Under the pieces are notes generated by a model. The model was not told the DNA's origin. It saw only the letters and a program-made list of their open reading frames with translations, and searched no databases. A stretch of 20,300 nucleotides of DNA from an uncultured Porphyromonadaceae bacterium. GTDB lineage: Bacteria > Bacteroidota > Bacteroidia > Bacteroidales > Muribaculaceae. Below are positions 6,038 to 13,654 of this stretch, one piece after another (the stretch's first letter is position 1; each line of letters begins with the position of its first letter). The position numbers and the translations under genes are program-made. The stretch spans positions 1 to 20,300 of the forward strand of contig UQLL01000032.1 of assembly GCA_900541835.1 (NCBI GenBank), written 5' to 3'.

Positions 6038-6706
6038 ATGACAACTCCTGACAAGCTGTCGCTGTGGGACCTGACGATGGACGGCGGCTACCTGATGATA
6101 CCTCTGGCGCTGCTGCTGCTGGTGAGCATCTACGTGTTCATCGAGCGGTGCATCGTGCTCAACAAGGCTCTTAAGATGGACCCGACGTTCATGCAGCGCA
6201 TCCGCGAATACATCAAGAACGGCGACATCGACAACGCCACCAACCTGTGCAAGCGCGCGGACACTGCTGTGGGCCGGATGCTGCTGAAGGGAGTGGAGCG
6301 CATCGGGCGCCCGGTGCAGGACGTGCTGGCGGCCATCGAGAACCAGGGCAACCTGGAGAGCGCCGGCATGGGCCGCGGCATGACATGGCTGTCGACGCCG
6401 GCCGCCGGTGCCCCCATGCTCGGCTTCCTGGGCACCGTGACGGGCATGATCGAGGCCTTCTTCGCGCTGGCCAAGAGCGGGACGGCCGCCAACATCACCG
6501 TGCTGTCGTCGGGCATCTACCAGGCCCTGGTGACGACCGTGGCCGGCCTGGTGGTGGGCATCCTGGCCATGTTCGCCTACAACTACCTCACCACCCGCCT
6601 GAACCGCATCATCAACCTCATGGAGGCCCGCACCATGGACTTCATGGACCTGCTCAACGAGCCGGCCGGCATTGGCAACCCCGGGCGCAAGACCCCTAAA
6701 TTCTAA
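6038..6706 (+). CDS. exbB: ExbB/TolQ-family proton channel subunit
   Basis: This 222-residue inner-membrane protein belongs to the MotA/TolQ/ExbB family, which with ExbD uses the proton gradient to energise TonB or Tol proteins. The first membrane helix is at about 18-37 (YLMIPLALLLLVSIYVFIER), followed by a cytoplasmic loop and then GMTWLSTPAAGAPMLGFLGTVTGMIEAF (about 115-142), the conserved TolQ/ExbB segment. The third helix is at about 155-180 (IYQALVTTVAGLVVGILAMFAYNYL). It is followed six bases later by exbD. The leader region before it shows no convincing promoter, so it is probably transcribed from the pdxJ promoter. Confidence 0.93.
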   Translation: MTTPDKLSLWDLTMDGGYLMIPLALLLLVSIYVFIERCIVLNKALKMDPTFMQRIREYIKNGDIDNATNLCKRADTAVGRMLLKGVERIGRPVQDVLAAIENQGNLESAGMGRGMTWLSTPAAGAPMLGFLGTVTGMIEAFFALAKSGTAANITVLSSGIYQALVTTVAGLVVGILAMFAYNYLTTRLNRIINLMEARTMDFMDLLNEPAGIGNPGRKTPKF

Positions 6707-6712
6707 GTCGCC

Positions 6713-7204
6713 ATGGCCATAAAGCGACCGCTGCAGAACCTGACCACGTTCTCGATGTCGTCGATGACGGACGTCATCTTCCTGCTGCTGATATTCTTCA
6801 TGGTGACGTCGACGCTGGTGTTCCCGACGGCGCTGGACGTGAACCTGCCGCAAAGCGGCGAGCAGAGCTCGCGCAAGCCGGTGGCCGAGATATACATCAC
6901 CGCCGACAGCCTCTACTACTTCGTGGCCGACCGCAACGACACTGCCCAGTCGCGTCCGCAGGGCCCTCTGAGCATAGAGCAGCTCGGCGCCGGACTGGTG
7001 CAGACGCACCGGCGGGACTCCGTGCGCCCCGTGGCCATCTACGCCGACACCCGTGTGCCGTACGGCAAGGTCGTCGAGGTCATGGACGTGGCCGCCCGCT
7101 GCGACGTCTACACCGTGCTGGCCACCAAGGCCACGCAGAAGTCCGAGGCGGTGCCGGGCATGGACGTGCCCGACGCCCCGGAGGCCGCTAAACCCATTCA
7201 ATGA
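6713..7204 (+). CDS. exbD: ExbD/TolR-family proton channel subunit
   Basis: This 163-residue protein has a short cytoplasmic N-terminus, one membrane helix starting with MTDVIFLLLIFFMV, and a periplasmic domain. The aspartate of MTD (D20) is the conserved proton-carrying residue of ExbD and TolR. The periplasmic part includes the usual strand-helix pattern (PVAIYADTRVPYGKVVEVMDVA). It partners with the ExbB subunit encoded just upstream. Its stop overlaps the start of the TonB-like gene in an ATGA arrangement, indicating coupled translation. Confidence 0.93.
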   Translation: MAIKRPLQNLTTFSMSSMTDVIFLLLIFFMVTSTLVFPTALDVNLPQSGEQSSRKPVAEIYITADSLYYFVADRNDTAQSRPQGPLSIEQLGAGLVQTHRRDSVRPVAIYADTRVPYGKVVEVMDVAARCDVYTVLATKATQKSEAVPGMDVPDAPEAAKPIQ

Positions 7205-7983
7205 CCATGCGCCGACCCCGCAAGCCGGAGATGATAGCCGCCGCGGCAACGCTGCTGATAGCCCTGGGGCTGCTGGCTCTGCTCTACTGCGCCGCCTTCG
7301 GGACGGACCGCAGGCAGCTCGCCGTCAATTCCATCCCCGAGGAACCCGACGAGGAGGTCTACATAGAGCCCGAGATGCTGCGCCTCCAGGAGCGCGAGAA
7401 CATGGACCAGCCCGAGGATGCGCCCGACGAGCCCCAGCCTGCGCAGGCCGAGGCCCACGGCCTGCCGGCTCCGGCCACCAGGCCCGACCCCACCATCCAG
7501 GCCACCCATTCCGAGCAGCCTAAGCCGACCAGGAGCAACGAGACCCTGGTGACGCAGAAGCCCGGCTCCAAGGTCAAGACCGAACCGGCCAAGCCCAATC
7601 CCAACCCCGACAGCCATAAGACCTCGACGGCCATGAGCGGCAAGTTCAACGCCAAGCCGGGAAGCGCCACCGGGCGCCACGGCGGTGCGGGCAGCGGCGG
7701 CGACGATGTGTCGTCGGTAGCCCGCGGCCTGATCGGGCGCAACTTCCACGGCTACTCCGAGAAGATCACAGGCACGCACGCCCTCAAGGCTACCGTCACC
7801 GTGCGCGTGGTCGTCGGCGCCGACGGCATGGTCAAGTCCGCGTCGCTGCTGAGCTCCGGAGGCGCCCCCCCGGAGATCACAGGCCGCTGCGTGCGGTGGG
7901 CCAGGCGCTGCAGCTGGGACCCCAAGCCCGGAGCCGCCGACGCCACCGGAGTCATAACCTATAACGTGGAGATCAAGCCCTGA
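7201..7983 (+). CDS. tonB: TonB-like energy transducer
   Basis: This 260-residue protein has a basic N-terminus, one membrane anchor (about residues 11-31), an acidic then proline- and lysine-rich periplasmic linker (about 45-150), and a glycine-rich spacer (GRHGGAGSGGDD). A compact C-terminal domain (about 175-260) ends WDPKPGAADATGVITYNVEIKP, matching the end of TonB C-terminal domains. It should span the periplasm and transmit ExbBD energy to outer-membrane TonB-dependent transporters. It overlaps exbD by four bases and the ABC exporter gene by one base (TGATG). The C-terminal domain is divergent, so an alternative TonB/TolA-type partner is possible, but the neighbourhood supports TonB. 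Confidence 0.85.
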   Translation: MTMRRPRKPEMIAAAATLLIALGLLALLYCAAFGTDRRQLAVNSIPEEPDEEVYIEPEMLRLQERENMDQPEDAPDEPQPAQAEAHGLPAPATRPDPTIQATHSEQPKPTRSNETLVTQKPGSKVKTEPAKPNPNPDSHKTSTAMSGKFNAKPGSATGRHGGAGSGGDDVSSVARGLIGRNFHGYSEKITGTHALKATVTVRVVVGADGMVKSASLLSSGGAPPEITGRCVRWARRCSWDPKPGAADATGVITYNVEIKP

Positions 7984-9860
7984 TGAAAGACTTCTTCCGG
8001 CTGCTGCGCCGCTTCGCCTGGCCATACAAGTGGGATGTCGCCTGGAGCGTGCTATTCAACATCCTGTCGGCCTTCCTGACGATCTTCTCCTTCGCATTCA
8101 TCATCCCCATCCTACAGATGCTATTCCGCATCGACACCACTCACTACGCCTACATGGGCATGGCGGACGGGAGCCTGAAGGAGGTGGCTGTCAACAACTT
8201 CTACTACTACACGCAGCAGCTCATGGAGCAGGCCGGGTCGTCGGCTACGCTGGCGGCGCTGGCCGCCGCGCTGGTGCTTATGACCCTGCTAAAGACCGGC
8301 ACCGCCTACCTGAGCATGTTCTTCATGGTGACGGTGCGCAACGGAGTGGTGCGCGACCTGCGCGACTCCATGTACAGCAAGATACTGAGCCTGCCCATCG
8401 GCTTCTTCACCAACGAGAGCAAGGGCGACGTCATGGCCCGCATCTCCGGCGACGTCCAGGAGATACAGAGCAGCATCATGGCCAGCCTGGACATGCTCTT
8501 CAAGAACCCCATCATGATCATCGTCTGCCTGACGATGATGGTGATAGTTTCCTGGCAGCTGACGTTGTTCGTGCTGGTGCTGCTGCCCCTGGCCGGGTGG
8601 GTGATGGGCACCGTGGGGCGCAAGCTCAAGCGCAAGAGCCTGCGCGCTCAGGAGATGTGGGGCTCGGCGCTTGCCACCATCGAGGAGACGCTGGGCGGTC
8701 TGCGCGTCATCAAGGCCTTCAACGCCGAGAGCGTGATGGACCGCCGCTTCCGTGCCGAGACGCAGGCCTACTTCAGGCTGCAGCAGGGCGTGGAGCGGCG
8801 CACCTCCATGGCGCACCCCATGAGCGAGCTGCTGGGCACCACCGCCATCGCCATCGTGCTTTGGTTTGGCGGGTCGCTGATCCTGAGCGGCCAGAGCGGC
8901 CTGGACGCCGCCGCCTTCATCTACTACATGGTGATCTTCTACAGCATCATCAACCCGGCCAAGGACCTGAGCAAGGCCACGTACACCATCCAGAAGGGAC
9001 TGGCGTCGCTGACGCGCGTGGACCGCATCCTGCAGGCCGACAACCCCATCAAGGACCCCGCCCGGCCCGAAAAGCTGGACGCGGACGGTTCGGGCAAGCC
9101 AGGTCGATCCGGCAAGTCCGAGGTGCCGGCCATCGAACTCCGGGACGTCCATTTCAGCTATGAAGAGGGGCGCCCGGTGCTGCGCGACATCAACCTGACC
9201 GTGCCAGAGGGGTACACCGTGGCGCTCGTGGGGCAGTCCGGGTCGGGCAAGTCCACGCTGGCGGACCTCATCCCCCGCTTCTGGGACGTGCGGCAGGGCT
9301 GTGTGCGCGTGCACGGTCACGACGTCCGCAACCTGCGCGTGGCCGACCTGCGCTCCCTGATGGGCAACGTCAGCCAGGAGGCCATCCTGTTCAACGACAC
9401 CTTCCGCGCCAACATCGCCTTCGGCGTCGAGGACGCCACCGACGAGCAGATAATCGAGGCGGCCAAGATCGCCAACGCCCACGACTTCATCATGGCCAGC
9501 GCACAGGGCTACGACACCAACATCGGCGACCGCGGCTCGAAGCTCTCGGGGGGCCAGCGGCAGCGCCTGAGCATAGCACGCGCGGTGCTGAAGAACCCGC
9601 GCATCCTCATCCTCGACGAGGCCACCTCGGCGCTCGACACAGAGAGCGAGCGCCTGGTGCAACAGGCCCTGGAGCGCCTCATGCGCGGCCGCACCACCCT
9701 GGTGATAGCCCACCGCCTGAGCACCATCACCGGCGCCGACCAGATCTGCGTGCTGCACGACGGCCGGATAGTGGAGCGCGGAACCCACGCCGAACTCCTC
9801 GCCCTCGGAGCACACTACGCCCACCTGGCACAACTGCAAAGCATGGAAACGTCGAGCTGA
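7983..9860 (+). CDS. ABC exporter with fused membrane and ATPase domains, MsbA-like
   Basis: This 625-residue half-transporter has an N-terminal six-helix membrane domain (about residues 15-330) and a C-terminal ATPase (about 385-620). The ATPase shows Walker A GQSGSGKST (417-425), signature LSGGQRQR (521-528), Walker B ILILDEATSALD (D545, E546) and the switch histidine in VIAHRLS (H577). It should work as a homodimer in the inner membrane. Overall resemblance is to the lipid A/lipid-linked flippase group (MsbA), and Bacteroidales carry such a gene after tonB, but substrate cannot be read from sequence. A charged Gly/Lys/Ser linker at about 360-380 (DGSGKPGRSGKSE) joins the two domains. The start overlaps the tonB stop by one base. 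Confidence 0.93.
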   Translation: MKDFFRLLRRFAWPYKWDVAWSVLFNILSAFLTIFSFAFIIPILQMLFRIDTTHYAYMGMADGSLKEVAVNNFYYYTQQLMEQAGSSATLAALAAALVLMTLLKTGTAYLSMFFMVTVRNGVVRDLRDSMYSKILSLPIGFFTNESKGDVMARISGDVQEIQSSIMASLDMLFKNPIMIIVCLTMMVIVSWQLTLFVLVLLPLAGWVMGTVGRKLKRKSLRAQEMWGSALATIEETLGGLRVIKAFNAESVMDRRFRAETQAYFRLQQGVERRTSMAHPMSELLGTTAIAIVLWFGGSLILSGQSGLDAAAFIYYMVIFYSIINPAKDLSKATYTIQKGLASLTRVDRILQADNPIKDPARPEKLDADGSGKPGRSGKSEVPAIELRDVHFSYEEGRPVLRDINLTVPEGYTVALVGQSGSGKSTLADLIPRFWDVRQGCVRVHGHDVRNLRVADLRSLMGNVSQEAILFNDTFRANIAFGVEDATDEQIIEAAKIANAHDFIMASAQGYDTNIGDRGSKLSGGQRQRLSIARAVLKNPRILILDEATSALDTESERLVQQALERLMRGRTTLVIAHRLSTITGADQICVLHDGRIVERGTHAELLALGAHYAHLAQLQSMETSS

Positions 9861-9927
9861 ATCTCGGCGGCAATCGCAAAGTAAATGCATTGCGGCCGCA
9901 ACACTCAACCATAGACTCTCAACCAAG

Positions 9928-10974
9928 ATGAAAAAGATAGCCATCCTCGCCTCGGGCGCCGGCACGAACGCCGAGAACATCGCCCGCCATTTCGCCGGCT
10001 CGGACCGGGCCCGCGTCACCCTCGTGCTCACCAACGTGCGCGATGCGGGGGTGGTGGGCCGCATGGCCCAGCTCGGCATCGACACCTATTACGTACCCAA
10101 CGCCCAGTGGCGCGACCAGCCAGGCCAGATTGCCGACTTCCTGGAGAGCCAGGGCATCGACCTGGTGGTCCTGGCCGGGTTCATGCGCAAAGTTGCCGAC
10201 GTGCTGGTGGAGCGCTTCCGGGGCCGTATGCTCAACATACACCCGTCGCTGCTGCCGGCCTACGGCGGCAAGGGTATGTACGGCCACCACGTGCACGAGG
10301 CCGTCATCGCCGCCCATGAGACGCAAAGCGGCGTGACCGTGCACCAGGTCAGCGAGGAGATGGATGGCGGCGCCATCGTGGCCCGGCAGAGCGTGGAGGT
10401 GACGCCCGACGACACCCCCGAGACCCTGGAGGCCAAGATCCACCCGGTGGAATACGACCTCTATCCCCGCGCCATCGAGCAGGTGCTCGACCAGCTCGAC
10501 GGCGCGGACACGTCAGACTCATCGGAATCCTCGACCTCCTCCTGCGCCGAGCAATGGGCCTCCGCCCTGGGCATGAAGGGCTATTCCGACGCCGAGGCCG
10601 AGCGCCGACAAGCCGCCGCCACGCCGCCGCCCATGCCGCCGACGCCTCCAGCCTATGTCCCGGCCCGGATGGCGGACGCACCAGGATGCGTCCCTGCGTC
10701 TCCCGGTCCGCAATTCTCAACCCCGGAGGCCGCGCCCAGGATGCCTTCCACCTACCTGCTCTGGTCGGTGCTCTGCATCGTCTTCTGCTGCACCGTGTTC
10801 GGCATCGTGGCCACGGTGTTCAGCTGCCAGGTCAGCTCCAAGTACTACAACGGCGACTACGAGGGTGCCGAGCGCGCCAGCCGCCGCGCACAGGCCTGGA
10901 TCATCGTCTCCTTTGCCGCCGGGGTGCTGCAGGCTACCATCTTCACGCCCCTGTACATGCTGATGACAATGTAG
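9928..10974 (+). CDS. purN: PurN glycinamide formyltransferase fused to a CD225/dispanin membrane domain
   Basis: Residues 1-192 are a complete PurN, which transfers a formyl group from 10-formyl-THF to GAR in purine synthesis. It has the ILASGAGTNAENIA phosphate loop, GFMRKV, the catalytic NIHPSLLP (N103, H105) and MDGGAIV (D146). Normal PurN ends here. The frame continues through an Asp/Ser-rich stretch (192-206), an EQWASALGMKGYSD segment, a Pro-rich linker (about 230-270), then TYLLWSVLCIVFCCTVFGIVATVF...YYNGDYEGAERASRRAQ...WIIVSFAAGVL (about 275-340), the two-helix signature of CD225/dispanin proteins. A REP-like hairpin lies in the linker at 10674-10693, and another repeat includes the stop. 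Internal ATGs (10669, 10741) could give a separate CD225 protein. A sequencing artefact at the join (about 10504) cannot be excluded, but the frame is clean and codon use is uniform. Confidence 0.85.
   Translation: MKKIAILASGAGTNAENIARHFAGSDRARVTLVLTNVRDAGVVGRMAQLGIDTYYVPNAQWRDQPGQIADFLESQGIDLVVLAGFMRKVADVLVERFRGRMLNIHPSLLPAYGGKGMYGHHVHEAVIAAHETQSGVTVHQVSEEMDGGAIVARQSVEVTPDDTPETLEAKIHPVEYDLYPRAIEQVLDQLDGADTSDSSESSTSSCAEQWASALGMKGYSDAEAERRQAAATPPPMPPTPPAYVPARMADAPGCVPASPGPQFSTPEAAPRMPSTYLLWSVLCIVFCCTVFGIVATVFSCQVSSKYYNGDYEGAERASRRAQAWIIVSFAAGVLQATIFTPLYMLMTM
10674..10693. repeat. REP-like hairpin inside the purN-CD225 linker
   Basis: GGACGCA and TGCGTCC form a seven-base stem around CCAGGA. 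The motif is the same as the GGTGCGTCC / GGTGCATCC hairpins at 10969-11038 and 20224-20243, but here it is translated as part of the linker (DAPGCVP). Confidence 0.55.
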
Positions 10975-11038
10975 GGTCGCACCCTGGTGCGTCCGCCACC
11001 CCGACCCCATTGCGGATTCGGACGCACCGTCCCTACAT
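10969..11038. repeat. REP-like inverted repeat across the purN-CD225 stop
   Basis: ATGTAGGG at 10969-10976 is inverted as CCCTACAT at 11031-11038. Inside, GGTGCGTCCG (10986-10995) is inverted as CGGACGCACC (11019-11028), and the left half also contains CGCACCCTGGTGCG as its own small hairpin. The TAG stop of the fused gene (10972-10974) is part of the repeat. It sits between the fusion gene and DUF2752 and could fold in the mRNA. Confidence 0.65.
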
Positions 11039-11059
11039 GGGCACGACGTTCATGCTGAT

Positions 11060-11431
11060 ATGAAGCGGAGACTGTGGGTGTGGCTCGCGCTGGCCGGTGT
11101 GATGGCGCTGGTGGCCGTCTACGCCGTCGTGGACCCGACGGCGCCCTTCATGCCGCGCTGCGTGTTCCGCACACTGACGGGCTGGGAGTGTCCCGGCTGC
11201 GGGTCGCAGCGATTCCTGCACGCCCTGCTTGACGGACATCCGCTGCAGGCCGTGCGCTACAACTACTTCCTGCCCCTGGGCTTCGCCATGATCGGGGTCG
11301 TCTGCTGGCTCGAGGCCACCCGCACCCGGCATCCCGACCGCTACCGCCGATGGATGCGCCCGCGCAACCTGCACCTCGTCCTGGCTATCATATGTCTATG
11401 GTGGCTACTCCGCAACCTCCTTGAAATCTGA
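11060..11431 (+). CDS. DUF2752 membrane protein
   Basis: This 123-residue protein has three hydrophobic segments (about 5-24, 70-87 and 103-119) and the DUF2752 hallmark between the first two: PRCVFRTLTGWECPGCGSQRFLHALLDGHPLQAVRYNYF, in which CPGCGSQR is the family core. The paired cysteines may bind metal, but function is unknown. In Bacteroidetes such genes are often near CD225/TM2-type small membrane proteins, which fits the CD225 domain encoded just upstream. It follows the fusion gene by 85 bases that hold the REP-like repeat. It is convergent with the SemiSWEET gene. Confidence 0.88.
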   Translation: MKRRLWVWLALAGVMALVAVYAVVDPTAPFMPRCVFRTLTGWECPGCGSQRFLHALLDGHPLQAVRYNYFLPLGFAMIGVVCWLEATRTRHPDRYRRWMRPRNLHLVLAIICLWWLLRNLLEI

Positions 11432-11491
11432 ATGATGCCGACACGGTGGTGCGCGTAAAAGGCCAGGTGCAGAGAGTCGGTCACACGGCTT

Positions 11492-11770
11492 TCAGCTCTT
11501 CTTTTTCTTCTTTGCGTCGTTGCGGAGCTTGATGACGGTGATGACGGCCGACGACCCGCCGGTGATGACATTGGTGACTGCCAGCGGCAGGTTGCCGAGC
11601 AGGAAGCCCTGGATGACGAAGAACAGCGAGCCGAGGCCCATCGACAGGAAGGTGGGCAGGGCGATGCCGTCGGTGTCGCGGGTGCGGATGGTGTAGATGG
11701 CCTGCGGAAGGTAGCCGCAGATCATGCAGATGCTGGCAAGCCAGCCTATTATGTTGATTGCTGTTCCCAT
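11492..11770 (-). CDS. SemiSWEET sugar transporter
   Basis: From ATG 11770 the product is 92 residues with three membrane helices, the size of a bacterial SemiSWEET that dimerises to move sugars. The PQ motif is in the first helix (ICMICGYLPQAIYTIRTRDTDGI), followed by LPTFLSMGLGSLFFVIQGFLLG and the third helix LAVTNVITGGSSAVITVIKL. The C-terminus is a lysine tail (KKKKKS). A longer in-frame extension to 11842 is possible but encodes a polar, non-conserved stretch overlapping the terminator hairpin of the upstream gene, so I chose the inner start. The gene is downstream of the glycosyltransferase on the same strand. Confidence 0.88.
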   Translation of the reverse strand: MGTAINIIGWLASICMICGYLPQAIYTIRTRDTDGIALPTFLSMGLGSLFFVIQGFLLGNLPLAVTNVITGGSSAVITVIKLRNDAKKKKKS

Positions 11771-11812
11771 GGTGGGCGTTTTTCTCTTATAACGGTTTTG
11801 GGCGGTCGGGAG

Positions 11813-11844
11813 TTGTGTCGGGCGCACTGGCACGCCCGACACAA
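11813..11844 (-). terminator. 12-bp perfect hairpin after the glycosyltransferase gene
   Basis: TTGTGTCGGGCG (11813-11824) and CGCCCGACACAA (11833-11844) pair perfectly around CACTGGCA. It begins 18 bases after the glycosyltransferase stop on the minus strand and before the SemiSWEET start. There is no T tract, so termination efficiency is unclear. Confidence 0.6.
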
Positions 11845-11861
11845 ATGCGGCAGGCTCAACC

Positions 11862-12809
11862 CTACACCTTTTCCCCGTTGACGTTGTCGGCTATGTAGGG
11901 GGGGCGGCGCTTGGTCTCGTTGTATATGCGGCCTATGTACTCGCCGATGATGCCGATGGCCGTGAGCTGGCAGCCGCCAAGGAAGAGGATGACGCACATC
12001 AGCGTAGGATAGCCCTGCACGCTCTCGCCCCAGATAAGGGTCTTGCACAGCACGAAGAGGATATAGACAAAGGCGCCGAGGGCCACGGCCAGGCCGAGCA
12101 GGGTGGTGGCGCGCAGTGGCGAGGTGGAGAAGCCGCAGATGCCCTCGGCGGCGAGGTTGACGAGCTTGCGGTAGCTGAAGCGGGACTTGCCGCCGTAGCG
12201 CTCGTCGGGGGTATAGTCGACGCCCTTCTTGCGGTAGCCGATCCAGCCGAGCAGGCCCTTGGTGTACCGGGAGTTCTCGCGCAGGGCGCGCATGGCGTCG
12301 ACGCAGCGGCGGTCGAGCAGGCGGAAGTCGCCCATCTCGGCCAGGACGTCGATGCGGGTGGAACTCTGCAGCAGCCTGTAGTAGGCCATGGTGAGGCGAC
12401 GGCGCACGAATGGTTCGCGGCCGCGGCTCAGGCGCCGCCCGTAGACGTCGTCGTAGCCCGCCTCCCACTCTCTCAGCATGGCAGGAATGACGTCGACGGG
12501 GTGCTGCAGGTCGCTGTCCATCATCACCACGCAGTCGCCGGTGGCGTAGTCGAAGCCGGCCATCAGGGCGTTCTCCTTTCCGAAGTTGCGCGACAGGGTG
12601 ACGTACCGCAGGCGAGGGTCTTCGGCGCGGAGCTGACGGAGCACGGCCTGGGTGTCGTCCGTGGAGCCGTCGTCGACCACCAGGAACTCCCAGCCGTAGG
12701 CTACTCCGCTGGCCGCGACCATGCGGCGGAGCTCGGCATGGAGCGCAGGCAGCTGCCCCGCCTCGTTGTAGGCGGGCACAAGCACGGTGACTTTCTTGCG
12801 GCTATCCAT
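11862..12809 (-). CDS. Family 2 glycosyltransferase, GtrB/DPM-like, with two C-terminal membrane helices
   Basis: Starting from ATG 12809 the product has about 315 residues. The GT2 domain has VTVLVPAYNEA at its N-terminus, VVDDGSTDDT (about 45-54) and the metal-binding MMDSDLQHP (DxD at about 98-100), then a region with FRLLDRR. Two membrane helices follow (LLGLAVALGAFVYILFVLC and MCVILFLGGCQLTAIGIIGEYIGRIY), with the tail RRPPYI. This is the layout of GtrB/YfdH and ArnC-type enzymes, which attach a sugar to a polyprenyl phosphate carrier at the inner membrane. The exact donor cannot be read. A four-codon extension from a TTG (12821) overlaps the promoter box, so I prefer the ATG. It is divergent from rnhB. 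Confidence 0.9.
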   Translation of the reverse strand: MDSRKKVTVLVPAYNEAGQLPALHAELRRMVAASGVAYGWEFLVVDDGSTDDTQAVLRQLRAEDPRLRYVTLSRNFGKENALMAGFDYATGDCVVMMDSDLQHPVDVIPAMLREWEAGYDDVYGRRLSRGREPFVRRRLTMAYYRLLQSSTRIDVLAEMGDFRLLDRRCVDAMRALRENSRYTKGLLGWIGYRKKGVDYTPDERYGGKSRFSYRKLVNLAAEGICGFSTSPLRATTLLGLAVALGAFVYILFVLCKTLIWGESVQGYPTLMCVILFLGGCQLTAIGIIGEYIGRIYNETKRRPPYIADNVNGEKV

Positions 12810-12818
12810 ATCAGACCG

Positions 12819-12826
12819 CAAAGTTA
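12819..12826 (-). promoter_or_regulatory. TAnnTTTG box of the glycosyltransferase gene
   Basis: On the minus strand TAACTTTG matches the -7 consensus exactly, and nine bases separate it from the ATG at 12809. The transcript would have a leader of only a few bases. No good -33 element is visible. It lies 12 bases from the opposing rnhB box. Confidence 0.6.
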
Positions 12827-12838
12827 AGAAAATTTCGG

Positions 12839-12846
12839 TAATTTTG
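12839..12846 (+). promoter_or_regulatory. TAnnTTTG box of rnhB, four bases from the start codon
   Basis: TAATTTTG matches the -7 consensus, and only CGGC separates it from the ATG at 12851. The predicted transcription start falls on or next to the start codon, so the mRNA should be leaderless. The -33 element is not clear. Confidence 0.6.
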
Positions 12847-12850
12847 CGGC

Positions 12851-13441
12851 ATGGAAAGATGCATACATGCCGACCTGGCCGAGGCCGGGCTCGACGAGGC
12901 CGGACGCGGATGCCTGGCCGGGCCGGTGGTGGCGGCGGCGGTGATCCTGCCGCCGGACTTCGACATCGCCGGACTCAATGACAGCAAGCAGCTCACTGCC
13001 CGCAAGCGCGAGGCGCTGCGAGTGCGCATAGAGGCCGAAGCGGACTGGTGCGTGGCGATGGCCTCGCCGCAGGAAATCGACGAGATCAACATCCTGCAGG
13101 CGAGCCTGCTGGCTATGCGCCGGGCCCTGAGGGGCCTGAGGCAGCGTCCGGGGCATATCGCCGTCGACGGCAACCGCTGGCGCGACTGCGGGGTGCCGTT
13201 CACGACGGTCGTGAAGGGCGACGGCCGCTACGCGCACATAGCGGCGGCGTCAATCCTGGCCAAGACGCACCGCGACGAGTTGATGGAGCGCCTGGACGCG
13301 GAGTATCCGGGCTATGGCCTGGCGGGCCACAAGGGCTATCCTACCCGCGTCCACTATGCGGCGCTCAGGCAGCTCGGCCCCAGCCCGGTGCACAGGCGCA
13401 GCTTCAAGGGTGTCGTCGCGGAGGCCCCTAATGTTAAATAG
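12851..13441 (+). CDS. rnhB: Ribonuclease HII
   Basis: This 196-residue enzyme cuts the RNA strand of RNA-DNA hybrids and starts ribonucleotide removal from DNA. Motifs are AGLDEAGRGCLAGPVVAAAVILP (D15 and E16 catalytic), LNDSK, AVDGN (D106) and KGDGRYAHIAAASILAKTHRD (D124), followed by the YPGYGLAGHKGYPT segment typical of RNase HII. Length is normal. The N-terminus from ATG 12851 (MERCIHADLAEAGLDEAGRG) has the expected short extension before the first motif, which supports this start despite the promoter box lying only four bases upstream. Confidence 0.97.
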   Translation: MERCIHADLAEAGLDEAGRGCLAGPVVAAAVILPPDFDIAGLNDSKQLTARKREALRVRIEAEADWCVAMASPQEIDEINILQASLLAMRRALRGLRQRPGHIAVDGNRWRDCGVPFTTVVKGDGRYAHIAAASILAKTHRDELMERLDAEYPGYGLAGHKGYPTRVHYAALRQLGPSPVHRRSFKGVVAEAPNVK

Positions 13442-13567
13442 GGTTAAAATTTCGGTCGGCCAAGGGAAAGGCTGTAACCAACGCCGAGGTCTGGACGTTG
13501 AATAGGCAAAGGACCTTGAGAAAAGTCCGGATGGATAGTTTTTTAGATTTTTGTTTAGATGTTTAGA

Positions 13568-13619
13568 TGATGAATAGGAAAATCCCCGACCTTCTGGCCG
13601 GGGATTTTCCTATTCATCA
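13568..13619. terminator. Long bidirectional hairpin between rnhB and the symporter gene
   Basis: Perfect 21-base arms (13568-13588 and 13599-13619; core GGAAAATCCCCG) surround a ten-base loop. The hairpin lies between two convergent genes, where a shared terminator is expected. Just before it are several TTTAGAT motifs (13541-13568), giving a T-rich run on the plus strand. Confidence 0.75.
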
Positions 13620-13654
13620 GTCAAAGACCGACAGCCGCGACAACTCTCGACTAT

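Noticed and set aside
5999..7249. A 416-codon minus-strand frame opposite exbB-exbD
   Set aside because: Same cause. The translation is rich in His, Arg, Gly and Val with no recognisable motif, while the plus strand encodes clear ExbB and ExbD.
8289..10085. A 598-codon open frame on the minus strand opposite the ABC exporter and purN
   Set aside because: It is antisense to genes with complete motifs. Long antisense frames are a by-product of GC-rich codon use, and its translation is low-complexity, rich in His, Gln, Ala and Val, with no domain.
11771..11842. A longer N-terminus for the SemiSWEET protein
   Set aside because: The extra 24 residues are polar, run into the terminator hairpin of the preceding gene, and would make the protein longer than typical SemiSWEETs.
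13500..13545. Resemblance of GAGAAAAGTCCGGATGG to the conserved GAGGAAAGTCCGG of RNase P RNA
   Set aside because: Only this short stretch matches. There is no room for the rest of a ~350-base RNase P RNA before the terminator at 13568, and no partner helix was seen.
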